A stretch of 27,095 nt of DNA from a virus, in the IMG/VR virus record IMGVR_UViG_3300009494_000019, positions 1-27,095 of that record, one strand, 5' to 3'. Of the stretch, positions 14,642-21,639 are shown in pieces. Positions within the stretch are counted from its first letter, which is position 1. Each line of letters starts with the position of its first letter. A program made the translations under genes and the position numbers. The notes below the pieces were generated by a model. It was not told the origin of the DNA and did not search any database. It was given only the letters and a program-made list of their open reading frames with translations.

Positions 14642-15946
14642 TTAAGCCTTGATCTTGAGAACATTGAACGCCTCAGTGAGGACGGACATGCCGTCCGCCT
14701 CCTTGCGCCCGATGAATCCGGTTTGGTTGGATTCGGCGTAGAGCTCCACCAGCCGTTGGATGCTCATCTGCAGCGCGTCCACGATCCAGTAGTAGGAGAA
14801 GTCGCCGATGCACGCGACCAGCGCGTTATCTTCCCAGGCATCGTTGGCGTCCAGTCCATCATCGAAACGATCCGAGTGCTCGTAAGGAGTATCCAGGATC
14901 ATGTTCGGACTGCCCTGCTGCAGACCGGGTTGCCAGAGATACTGACCGTTACCGTCTTTGAGCAAGCGCACCTTACGGATGAGCGCTCGATTGCAGAGGA
15001 TGCGCGCCTGTGGCGCGTAAGATGCCGGCAGCCGGTATACCCAGTTGATGATGTCGTCAGCGCTCACTGCGTTTGAGGCCGCTGTGGTGTAGGTCGGGAT
15101 ACTGGGCGTGTTGAGCAGGCCTTGCGGTTGGCTGACGCCAGTCCCGTTGATGTAGGCGTGCTCCTCAGGCACCATAAATTTGTACGCCATGCGGTCGCGT
15201 ACATAGCTCTCCACATCGAAGGTCGGTAGCCGCAACAGCGTGTTTGAAACCTTGATGCGCTTCGCCAACGCATGGGGCGTTAGTTTCCGCCCCCCGAACG
15301 GCTGGACAGTATCCTCGCTGCCGGTTCCCACCTCCGTAGTCCAGGTCGCGTCGGAGAAGAGGTTCTCCTCAGACGGCGTGATGATGCTGCCCGATGGCAC
15401 TGGCGGCAACACGTTACAGATGCGCCGCATCGCGCTGGCCTCGCGCTCCTTAACAAGCAGCAGGTTCAGATAGACATCCTGAACCAGGTAGCCGCCGGCC
15501 GGCGCCGTGCCCGCCTGTAATGCTTTGCGGTACACATCCGGCAACTCCCGGTCGCCCTTGCGATGGAAAAGCCGCAGCGCCGCCGCGTAGGACGTTTCCG
15601 ACTTGGCGTCCAGCGCCGCCATGTAGCCGGGGAACGGCAGCATGGATTTGTACTCGTCGAGTTCGTACTGCGTCAGCACCCGGTCGCCAACCTTGATTTG
15701 CGCGGCCTGTGGCAGCTCGCTGAAAATCTGCTTGCGATCCACCGGCGCTTGCAGAGCCTTTTCCACCTCCTCAGTACGTTCCAGGCGTTTGGCCTGTGTG
15801 GTGAGTCCCTCCACCTGGTCGAGCAGCCGGTCAACCTGTTCCGCCTTTTCGGCGGGCATGTCGGCCCCCTCGAACTCGACCAGAATGGCCTTGGCCTGCT
15901 CATGGGCTTGAGAGGCCTCCTCGTACAACTTCTTGATCTTACTCAT
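14642..15946 (-). CDS. Major capsid protein, HK97 family
   Basis: 434 residues. Residues 1-~75 form a charged helical delta-type segment (EEASQAHEQAKAIL...), removed by the prohead protease during maturation in the family. The main HK97-fold region runs from about residue 90 to 430 with typical motifs: GGYLVQD, then INGTGVSQPQGLLN (around residues 265-280) in the A-domain region. Size is normal for the family (380-430 plus delta). AAGGAGG is upstream of the ATG at 15946. The protease gene (21640-22341) lies in the same operon, although here the DGR cassette sits between the two. Confidence 0.93.
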   Translation of the reverse strand: MSKIKKLYEEASQAHEQAKAILVEFEGADMPAEKAEQVDRLLDQVEGLTTQAKRLERTEEVEKALQAPVDRKQIFSELPQAAQIKVGDRVLTQYELDEYKSMLPFPGYMAALDAKSETSYAAALRLFHRKGDRELPDVYRKALQAGTAPAGGYLVQDVYLNLLLVKEREASAMRRICNVLPPVPSGSIITPSEENLFSDATWTTEVGTGSEDTVQPFGGRKLTPHALAKRIKVSNTLLRLPTFDVESYVRDRMAYKFMVPEEHAYINGTGVSQPQGLLNTPSIPTYTTAASNAVSADDIINWVYRLPASYAPQARILCNRALIRKVRLLKDGNGQYLWQPGLQQGSPNMILDTPYEHSDRFDDGLDANDAWEDNALVACIGDFSYYWIVDALQMSIQRLVELYAESNQTGFIGRKEADGMSVLTEAFNVLKIKA

Positions 15947-15997
15947 GACATAAACCTCCTTGGTTGATTTACTAAATGCACCCCTGATGAGGGGCCT

Positions 15998-16534
15998 CTA
16001 AACACGATAAAACGCCTTGAATTGTAGCGCGTCGGCAATCGCGGCGGTCGGACTCCAGGGCATTACCCCCTCCAATCGCAAAAACGCCTTCGCCAACGCC
16101 AACGCGCGCGGCGCGCCCATCCCCGCCAACGCGAGCCGGAACAATCTCCCCAGGCGAGCAGCGCCCAACAACGTGCGTTTCCCGCCCCAGTTGCGGCCCT
16201 CTCCGCCGATCACGTATTTCGCGCCTGCGTCCAAGAGCGCGTCCAACATCGGACTATCCTCGTCTCCGAGATAACAATTCACCGCGAACACGACCGCGCC
16301 TCTCAGGCTGAGCCTGCGCACCTGCTCTTCGCGCAACGCTACGATCCCATTGTCGCCGTACCAGCACCGCGCGCCTGGCTGCCCATGCAAATCCAAATAG
16401 ATTAGATGGTATGGGCCATGCCAGCGTTGCAGAATCGTCGCGTCCGTTGTCGGCGGACAGGTGATCGGTAACACCCCCGCCGCTTTCCGCGTACTCTCGG
16501 CATAGTTCTGGCAACAATAAGCGAGTGTGCGCAT
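15998..16534 (-). CDS. Small caspase/CHAT-like (clan CD) protein
   Basis: A 178-residue stand-alone copy related to residues 1-172 of the PKD protein at 1289-2938. Shared stretches are YAES/YAEN near residue 11, the LHG/LHP histidine (His50), and the NCYLG/GACFG cysteine (Cys87), followed by LDALLDAGAKYVI and an NWGG loop. This matches the His-Cys dyad after beta strands of clan CD peptidases (caspase, gingipain, CHAT). No clear substrate or partner was seen. It starts 2 nt after the lipoprotein stop. Within the late operon it could be expressed in the same cell as the membrane-bound copy, making an activation cascade conceivable but unproven. Confidence 0.65.
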   Translation of the reverse strand: MRTLAYCCQNYAESTRKAAGVLPITCPPTTDATILQRWHGPYHLIYLDLHGQPGARCWYGDNGIVALREEQVRRLSLRGAVVFAVNCYLGDEDSPMLDALLDAGAKYVIGGEGRNWGGKRTLLGAARLGRLFRLALAGMGAPRALALAKAFLRLEGVMPWSPTAAIADALQFKAFYRV

Positions 16535-16536
16535 TA

Positions 16537-17181
16537 CTATGGTGTCCCGATCACCATCCAGTAGATAGCCACTCCGCTATCACCGGCCGTGCCGTCCTCT
16601 TTGTATGTATAGATCGTCACCGTCGCGCCGCTGATGTTGACACTGCATTTCTGCTCCTCGTTGTCCGTCAGCGTACCGGAGTATGTACACCAGCCGGCTG
16701 CTGGACTGGTCAGCCCGTGAGCCACCGTCGCGCTGTTGGTGATAGTATCCGTTCCCCAGACCATCTGGAATCCAGATGAACTGACGCCCATCGGATATAG
16801 ATCGTTCGGCCCGTATTGGAGACTCGCACCTTGCACATCTAACGTTCCGGTGACAATCGCATTGTCCGCGATGGTGAAATCGCCAGTGCTGTCAGCCATG
16901 TCTCCCTGTAGATCGCTCGTGCCGGTGACGATCAGATTGCCGTGGATCGTGCTATCTGCCAATGAGACCGTAGCGCCAGATTGCACATCTAACGTCGCGC
17001 CGCTCTGGAACTCCATTTCACCGCCGGTACCGCATACCCATTTGCTGCCGCCCTGCTCGCGGTAGCAAGCCGTCGAGTACGACCGTGCCTCCGGCGTTTC
17101 TGGATTGCACGCCACGACCGCGACCATCAGCAAGACGAACACTATTACAATCCCCACCCATTTCCAATTCATGCTTTTCAT
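16537..17181 (-). CDS. Predicted lipoprotein with beta-repeat domain
   Basis: A 214-residue lipoprotein. An N-terminal hydrophobic signal ends in a lipobox (VVAC, Cys25). Residues ~60-120 are short repeats (SGATLDVQSGATVSLADS, then IVTGTLDVQG) typical of right-handed beta-helix or trimeric fibre segments. The C-terminus (VTIYTYKEDG) is beta-rich. AGGAG lies 8 nt before the ATG at 17181. A lipoprotein in a virion gene cluster could be a host-surface lysogenic-conversion protein or a superinfection-exclusion factor. It could also be a virion protein with a signal remnant. Confidence 0.7.
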   Translation of the reverse strand: MKSMNWKWVGIVIVFVLLMVAVVACNPETPEARSYSTACYREQGGSKWVCGTGGEMEFQSGATLDVQSGATVSLADSTIHGNLIVTGTSDLQGDMADSTGDFTIADNAIVTGTLDVQGASLQYGPNDLYPMGVSSSGFQMVWGTDTITNSATVAHGLTSPAAGWCTYSGTLTDNEEQKCSVNISGATVTIYTYKEDGTAGDSGVAIYWMVIGTP

Positions 17182-17272
17182 AGCCCAATCTCCTTTCTCC
17201 CTATTCCTTACTCCCTATTCCTTACTCCCTACTCCTTACTCCCCACTCCTTACTCCTTACTCCCTACTTCTC
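17182..17272. repeat. Pyrimidine-rich (CTCCCTATTCCTTA) tract between lipoprotein and CBM gene
   Basis: About seven units of 12-15 bp from 17200 to 17272, reading as GGAGTAAGG-type repeats on the coding strand. With the boundary element at 17273 they form a composite unit upstream of the lipoprotein. No gene was seen. Confidence 0.7.
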
Positions 17273-17287
17273 CTAACAATCACTTAG
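17273..17287 (-). repeat. Boundary element copy 4 (CTAA-N7-TTAG)
   Basis: CTAA (17273-17276), 7 nt, TTAG (17284-17287), just 5 nt beyond the CBM gene stop. The G-rich tandem repeat adjoins on its coding-strand 3' side. Confidence 0.65.
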
Positions 17288-17292
17288 CGACA

Positions 17293-17820
17293 CTACGTTA
17301 CTATCGTCCACAGCGCTGGCACCACAGGCGGCTCCCAGCCGACTTGACTGGTGTGTGCCTGGATGCACTTATATTCCATATCACTATATGTCACCAGATC
17401 GCCGATGGCGTATGCCACGCCTGCCTGCCATTCTCCAGAGCCGTCTGGTATTACCAGCCATAACGCTGGTGTCACGTCCGGCGCCCAGTCCGTCTGCGTC
17501 GTGTGCGTCTGACGACATTCATACAACACACCGCTATATTTCCGTTGTACGCCGATTGCCACGTATTCGCCTGGTTCCCAATCCAGATTTTCTTCTAATG
17601 CCGGAGACCCTGTGTTGATTTTGAATTTCCGCTGCCCGAAGCCCGCCATGTGCGAGCACAGTGCTGCATAGTCATCATCACCCATTGCGGCTTCGTCAAT
17701 TTCCACATAGGCCAATCCCAATTTTTCGCCGAAGCGAGCCAAGTACTCCTCAATTGTTGCTGCCGGCTTATCCGATGCAAAAACGATCTTGCCATTTGAT
17801 ATCTGATATACTATTCGCAT
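17293..17820 (-). CDS. Double CBM5/12-domain protein coupled to the RT gene
   Basis: 175 residues. Residues 1-~78 are unknown. Residues ~81-124 (W-PGEYVAIGVQRKYSGVLYECRQTH) and ~131-174 (WQAGVAYAIGDLVTYSDMEYKCIQAHTS) are two copies of the short carbohydrate-binding module 5/12 found in chitinases and phage tails. The ATG lies inside the last codons of the reverse transcriptase gene (10-nt overlap) and is preceded by GGAGG, so it is translationally coupled to the RT. A glycan-binding virion or surface protein is likely. The coupling ties it to the DGR and may suggest a role beside receptor variation. Confidence 0.75.
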   Translation of the reverse strand: MRIVYQISNGKIVFASDKPAATIEEYLARFGEKLGLAYVEIDEAAMGDDDYAALCSHMAGFGQRKFKINTGSPALEENLDWEPGEYVAIGVQRKYSGVLYECRQTHTTQTDWAPDVTPALWLVIPDGSGEWQAGVAYAIGDLVTYSDMEYKCIQAHTSQVGWEPPVVPALWTIVT

Positions 17821-18872
17821 GATTGCCTCCGTACATATTTGCCCAATGCGGGCTCTACCTCACGCCAGATTTGCAAGCGCAGGTGATAGCTGTCAGCATG
17901 TGATAGATGCGCGAACCAGCTCCGCAAACTGTCAACAACAGCGACGGGGTCCATCTCTCCTTGCTCTAAGGCGGTAATCTGTTTATGCAATCTGCGCCGG
18001 CCGGCGACTATGTTTTTTCGCAAGATACGGCGATGATCGTGCCATACGCGATAGCCTAAGAATGGTATGCCTTCCCGCGCGGCGTAAATACGTGTCTTCG
18101 GATTAAATACGAGACCCATTTCCCCCGTCATTTTCTTGATCTGCGCTAACCATTCCCATAATTGATTCTTATTGTCCGAAAGCATGATCCAGTCATCCAT
18201 ATAGCGGATGTAATGCTTGCATTTTAGATCGTGTTTTATGAACTGATCTAGGCGGTTTCCCACGATATTAGCAAACCACTGACTTGTCAGATTGCCAATC
18301 GGGATCCCGCGGGGCTCAAATCCAGGATCGTCAACAAAGTCGCTCTTGTAGCTGCTCAGCGCGCGCTTTAGCAATGTCAAAACTGCCTGATCTGCAATTC
18401 GCCATTCTAATTCGCGCATCACAAGCCCATGTGGTATAGAGTCAAAATACTTCTTAAAATCTCCCTTGAGAACGTAGCGGCTATTCTTTTTTCTTAAAAA
18501 TGTTGTCAGTCTATCAACCGCAGCGTGAGACCCTTTTCCCTTTCTGCATGCGTAACTATCATATATGAATGTCTCTTCAAATAGCGGAGCTATTACCTCA
18601 CACATAGCCTGATGAACGACACGGTCCCGGAAGGGGGCAATGTGAATTATCCTGCGCTTGGGCTCCCTGACGATTTTGCTTCTATAGGGGCCGGGGAGCC
18701 ATGTGAGTTCCTGAATCTCGCGTTGAAGATCCATTATATTCATACCGAGGTGGGACGTGAATTGTAGCACGTCGGAGCGGTAGCGTTTTCCGCGTCTTGC
18801 CCGTTCCCAGGCTCGATACAGTGTATCGAAGCAATAAATGTTCTCGTGTAAATTTTTGTAGCGCCTCGGCAT
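17811..18872 (-). CDS. DGR reverse transcriptase
   Basis: 353 residues, group II intron-like RT core of the DGR clade. Visible motifs are a conserved stretch RRIIHIAPFRDRVVHQ (residues ~73-88), the catalytic GDF (Asp138), the DGR-specific IGNLTSQ (192-198), the YMDD catalytic box (Tyr224 to Asp227), and FLGYRVW later. The basic C-terminal region would bind template RNA with Avd. It copies the TR transcript with A-specific errors, and the cDNA replaces VR (mutagenic homing). The ATG at 18872 lies 146 nt beyond the end of TR. The N-terminus resembles other DGR RTs and the length is normal. Confidence 0.95.
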   Translation of the reverse strand: MPRRYKNLHENIYCFDTLYRAWERARRGKRYRSDVLQFTSHLGMNIMDLQREIQELTWLPGPYRSKIVREPKRRIIHIAPFRDRVVHQAMCEVIAPLFEETFIYDSYACRKGKGSHAAVDRLTTFLRKKNSRYVLKGDFKKYFDSIPHGLVMRELEWRIADQAVLTLLKRALSSYKSDFVDDPGFEPRGIPIGNLTSQWFANIVGNRLDQFIKHDLKCKHYIRYMDDWIMLSDNKNQLWEWLAQIKKMTGEMGLVFNPKTRIYAAREGIPFLGYRVWHDHRRILRKNIVAGRRRLHKQITALEQGEMDPVAVVDSLRSWFAHLSHADSYHLRLQIWREVEPALGKYVRRQSCE

Positions 18873-19141
18873 GATTGTCTCCGGTACCGGCTTCAGGGTT
18901 CGTTTCCTACTAGCTGTCGCCGGTGATTTCGTATTCGGCCTTTTGGCCAGGGTCCAGGTGTGGTGCGCGCGGGCGCGGGACGGCGACCTTGATCAACCGT
19001 CGGCTGGCGACGCGCAATTGGCGAGCCGAAACCCGATGTTCGTGTTCGCGTTGCCCGGCGAGTTGTTCGCGTTCGCGGCACGGACGCCGGCGTTCGCGCC
19101 GTTGTTCCAATTGCCGCCGACATACAACAGCGCCGGTTTTT
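18873..19141 (-). ncRNA. DGR template RNA region (TR plus spacer)
   Basis: In characterised DGRs the TR is transcribed within an RNA that extends past TR to the RT start. Here that corresponds to TR (19019-19137) plus a 146-bp spacer (18873-19018). In the spacer I saw no confident ORF, though one frame is open from within TR to 18910. The spacer length is close to that of the Bordetella phage system (about 140 nt). RNA extent and promoter are inferred. Confidence 0.55.
19019..19137 (-). repeat. DGR template repeat (TR)
   Basis: 119 bp, aligning without gaps to VR (19550-19668), with 10 substitutions, all where TR has A on the minus strand (plus-strand T). On the coding strand TR is rich in AAC codons that become His, Phe, Ser or Arg codons in VR. 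Its 25 adenines are the substrate for mutagenesis. It lies between avd (stop 5 nt away) and the RT gene, and should not be translated. Confidence 0.96.
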
Positions 19142-19510
19142 TTATCCACCTTTCCCCCGCTGCAATGCGCTCGTCCAGCCACCGAGCTGCCGCCCTATGG
19201 ATCCCATGAGTCGGGACACATGCGCAAACTGCCCTCGGCTGGATACGCGCAATGAAACCGCTACACGCATTAGTAGGCGCAGACTATCGAGCTCCGCGCT
19301 GGCGCGCTCTAGATATTGATTCTTCTGTCCGGGCCGCGCGCCGTATGCGGTAGTCGTATACCTAAGCAAATTCATCAAGCATTCCATCGTTTGGTGTCCC
19401 AGTGTTGGCCGTAGCCATTTCGGCCATTTGCCAACATGCGGCACCAGCCAGATAGCGAGATCCTCAATTGCTTGATATAATGTTAGTTCCTGAAATGTTT
19501 TATATGCCAT
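19142..19510 (-). CDS. avd: DGR accessory variability protein (Avd)
   Basis: A 122-residue four-helix bundle protein of the bAvd/Avd type: helical and basic, with the typical opening FQELTLYQAIEDLAIWL and the ending GRQLGGW near the C-terminus. Avd pentamers bind the RT and template RNA and are needed for mutagenic homing. The ATG at 19510 gives this length. An open frame upstream of it reads through the VR end and a short repeat of TCAAAGAC units, so it is probably not coding. No strong ribosome binding site lies directly upstream. Order target-avd-TR-RT equals the Bordetella BPP-1 DGR. Confidence 0.88.
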   Translation of the reverse strand: MAYKTFQELTLYQAIEDLAIWLVPHVGKWPKWLRPTLGHQTMECLMNLLRYTTTAYGARPGQKNQYLERASAELDSLRLLMRVAVSLRVSSRGQFAHVSRLMGSIGRQLGGWTSALQRGKGG

Positions 19511-19544
19511 ATCAAAGACCAAAGGACAAAGATCAAAGACTAAA

Positions 19545-21062
19545 TCACCTGGCGAGCCGAAACCCGATGTTCGTGCTCGCGTGGCCCGGCGAGCTGCGCG
19601 CGTGCGCGGCACGGACGCCGGCGCTCGCGCCGTTGAACCAATGGCCGCCGACATACAACAGCGCCGGTAGGCCCGCCGTCCACCCGCCCGTGTCTGAGTT
19701 GTACGATTGTCCCTCGAAATTGTATGCTCTATCTCCTTCGTGTCCCCAGTCCACAGACGTGCCGGGCGACGACGTTTTAAGTCCCCCGAAAAATTGCGCA
19801 ACCCATTCCCAGATATTCCCGACTGGATCGGCAAGGCCCGCAGGACTATACCATGATCTGCCCGTCATTGTGGATGTCCACGCGGTTGTGCGCGGGCCAG
19901 TGCCAGTCAATATTCGGCCGGCGTTGTGTGTGGGATCAGATGTCCCGTGTTGGGCTCCGGTTGTGTTAAATCCACCCGCATTCGCTCCCAGAGAACCATC
20001 TATTAGGTCGTCGGTGTAAACCGTGGTGGTGTTGTCACTGATTGTGGCGACGTACTTATAGGTTGATCCGCCCGCTGCGGTCCGGTAGATTTTCCGCGCG
20101 GTGCAACCCGCGCCGCCGATCGGAATCGCCGAAAGATCAATCTGCTGACTCGACGGTTGCACCAGTGCTGACGCCGTGCCTGCCTGGGTTTCGCCATTGG
20201 TGTTTACGAATATGATTTTGTAGTAATAGTCTCCGGTCAGATTACCCGCTGCCCCCGCTGCTACTGTCGCTGCCCCCGCTGCGGCCAAGTACGTGTCATC
20301 TGATGCGCTGCCATAATACGTATTCCCGTTCATGCGCGCGGGTGTATCGCTCCCCGGATTCCACTGCACCGCGCCTAGCCATTCCTCCCAGGTCGGCAGC
20401 CTACAGCCGGCATTACGACACGCCGCCATAGTATTCCAGCCCGCGATACTCACCCACGGAACGATGCTATAACGGCTGGTGGGGTAGTCGCTGCTTCCCG
20501 CAGCGCTGGCCGTGGCGTCCTCGCGGCTGGCCGCATAGATCCCCATCGCCAGCCCGCCGACGCCGATCATCCCCGGCAACGGGATGCCCGCCGGTAGCAT
20601 TTTATGCGCGCGATACGGGTACTGATAATTCCACGCTCGGTGAATCAGCGGATAGTCGCAGATCGAATACTCGAAGATCGCGCCATCCGCGCCGCCGCCC
20701 TCGAAATCCTTGCCGTTATGGAACCAGCCCAACAACAGAGAATCATCCTCATCATAGCCACTCGGCGCTTGCTTCGTCGCCGGAAACGTCTGTGGGATCT
20801 CACTCAATACAATGCCATCCGCTGTAGCAAAAATATAGTAATCCTTGCCCACAGCCCGCGCACCGGTATCAAGAGCAGAGAAAGTCACGTTGCTGGCGTT
20901 ACTGAGTACCAGACGCGTGCCGTCCCAGAAGTTCGCAATCCCGCGCCCCACCTGGAGCGTGTCATCATCCACGAACGAGATCGGGAATCCATACCGTTGC
21001 CCCGGGGCCACAGTAGCCGCCAGCGCCCTAATCCGCGCATCTGGATCAAATCGAATCGGCAT
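19545..21062 (-). CDS. DGR target protein: C-type-lectin/FGE-fold variable protein with Ig-like insert
   Basis: 505 residues. Residues ~1-150 are a beta-rich N-terminus that may attach the protein to the virion. From ~160 to ~255 the first half of a formylglycine-generating-enzyme-like fold runs (CRLPTWEEW, 220-229). Residues ~256-365 are an inserted Ig/FN3-like domain (GDYYYKIIFVNTNGETQ...). The second half (366-505) carries GLADPVGNIWEWV and ends with the variable region and GFRLAR. It looks like a receptor-binding protein whose side chains are diversified by the DGR: residues 474, 476, 480, 487, 489, 490, 494 and 496. GGGGGTGAGC precedes the ATG. It lies directly upstream of avd in the operon order. 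Confidence 0.9.
   Translation of the reverse strand: MPIRFDPDARIRALAATVAPGQRYGFPISFVDDDTLQVGRGIANFWDGTRLVLSNASNVTFSALDTGARAVGKDYYIFATADGIVLSEIPQTFPATKQAPSGYDEDDSLLLGWFHNGKDFEGGGADGAIFEYSICDYPLIHRAWNYQYPYRAHKMLPAGIPLPGMIGVGGLAMGIYAASREDATASAAGSSDYPTSRYSIVPWVSIAGWNTMAACRNAGCRLPTWEEWLGAVQWNPGSDTPARMNGNTYYGSASDDTYLAAAGAATVAAGAAGNLTGDYYYKIIFVNTNGETQAGTASALVQPSSQQIDLSAIPIGGAGCTARKIYRTAAGGSTYKYVATISDNTTTVYTDDLIDGSLGANAGGFNTTGAQHGTSDPTHNAGRILTGTGPRTTAWTSTMTGRSWYSPAGLADPVGNIWEWVAQFFGGLKTSSPGTSVDWGHEGDRAYNFEGQSYNSDTGGWTAGLPALLYVGGHWFNGASAGVRAAHARSSPGHASTNIGFRLAR
19550..19668 (-). repeat. DGR variable repeat (VR)
   Basis: The 3' end of the target gene, from residue 465 to the last codon. Differences from TR, given on the coding strand: four A to G, four A to C, two A to T, and no others. 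The 26 bp at the 3' end are identical to TR, as expected for the initiation-of-mutagenic-homing segment. I saw no obvious hairpin directly after the stop. Confidence 0.96.
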
Positions 21063-21065
21063 TGC

Positions 21066-21566
21066 TCACCCCCACGCTTCAATCTCAACCACATCGCCGG
21101 CAGATCCGGCGATGTACACCGTCGCGCCGCTTAATTTCACCGGACCGCTGTCGAAAACCGCCCCTGCCGGCAGCGTCAAATATGGCGTAGCCGGCCCAGC
21201 CACCTTACCGGTTTCCATCGCCAAGTACACGCCCTCGGCGTTGCGGCTACGCACCGAAAAATGCCGGCACGTTGCGGGCAACGACTGACTGTACTCAGTT
21301 CCTCCGGCTGCAATCGTCACGTTATAAATCGTCACTTCACTGATGGCGCTCTCAATGTCCACCGGCGCGGCTCGCAACTCCGTATCTGTCAGCGGTCCGG
21401 CAATATCCACCGGCGATGCTCGCAACTCCGTATCCGTCAACGGCCCCGTCACCACTGCGCCAGCGGGTATATCTACCGCCAGCGCGAAAGATCCATCGCC
21501 CAGGTCAACCGCGCGCTGCGGGACAATCTCCTCTCCGTCGCTTCGCCGAATTATCGTATCGGCCAT
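21066..21566 (-). CDS. Virion-associated protein with LTDTELRA repeats
   Basis: 166 residues. Two near-identical copies of GPLTDTELRASPVDI (roughly residues 41-55 and 57-71) are characteristic of repeats seen in many phage tail or virion attachment proteins. The remainder is beta-rich. The stop is 3 bp from the DGR target start and overlaps its ribosome binding region, so the two are likely co-translated. It may help attach the variable protein to the virion. That is inferred from position. Confidence 0.6.
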   Translation of the reverse strand: MADTIIRRSDGEEIVPQRAVDLGDGSFALAVDIPAGAVVTGPLTDTELRASPVDIAGPLTDTELRAAPVDIESAISEVTIYNVTIAAGGTEYSQSLPATCRHFSVRSRNAEGVYLAMETGKVAGPATPYLTLPAGAVFDSGPVKLSGATVYIAGSAGDVVEIEAWG

Positions 21567-21619
21567 TTTAATCCTCCCAATATCATGTAGCCGCGATTTC
21601 TATATCGCGTCCTGCTCCA

Positions 21620-21634
21620 CTAACAAATGCTTAG
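21620..21634 (-). repeat. Boundary element copy 5 (CTAA-N7-TTAG)
   Basis: CTAA (21620-21623), 7 nt, TTAG (21631-21634), 5 nt beyond the prohead protease stop. The flanks are diverged (TAGCG), and no G-rich tract follows. Confidence 0.5.
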
Positions 21635-21639
21635 TAGCG

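Noticed and set aside
15981-15995. CCCCT-GATG-AGGGG hairpin before the capsid gene
   Set aside because: A 5-bp stem with no T-run is too weak to call a terminator.
18910-19182. An open frame through TR and the spacer, 90 codons on the minus strand, whose downstream half reads like a protein C-terminus
   Set aside because: It crosses the TR in a different frame from the VR reading frame and overlaps the end of avd. TR and spacer are expected to be template RNA. It may be a relic of a duplicated target gene end, but cannot be supported as a gene.
19511-19834. Upstream extension of the avd frame (about 108 extra codons)
   Set aside because: It lies in a shifted frame over the VR end and target gene and contains a short TCAAAGAC repeat. 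The ATG at 19510 gives the normal Avd length.
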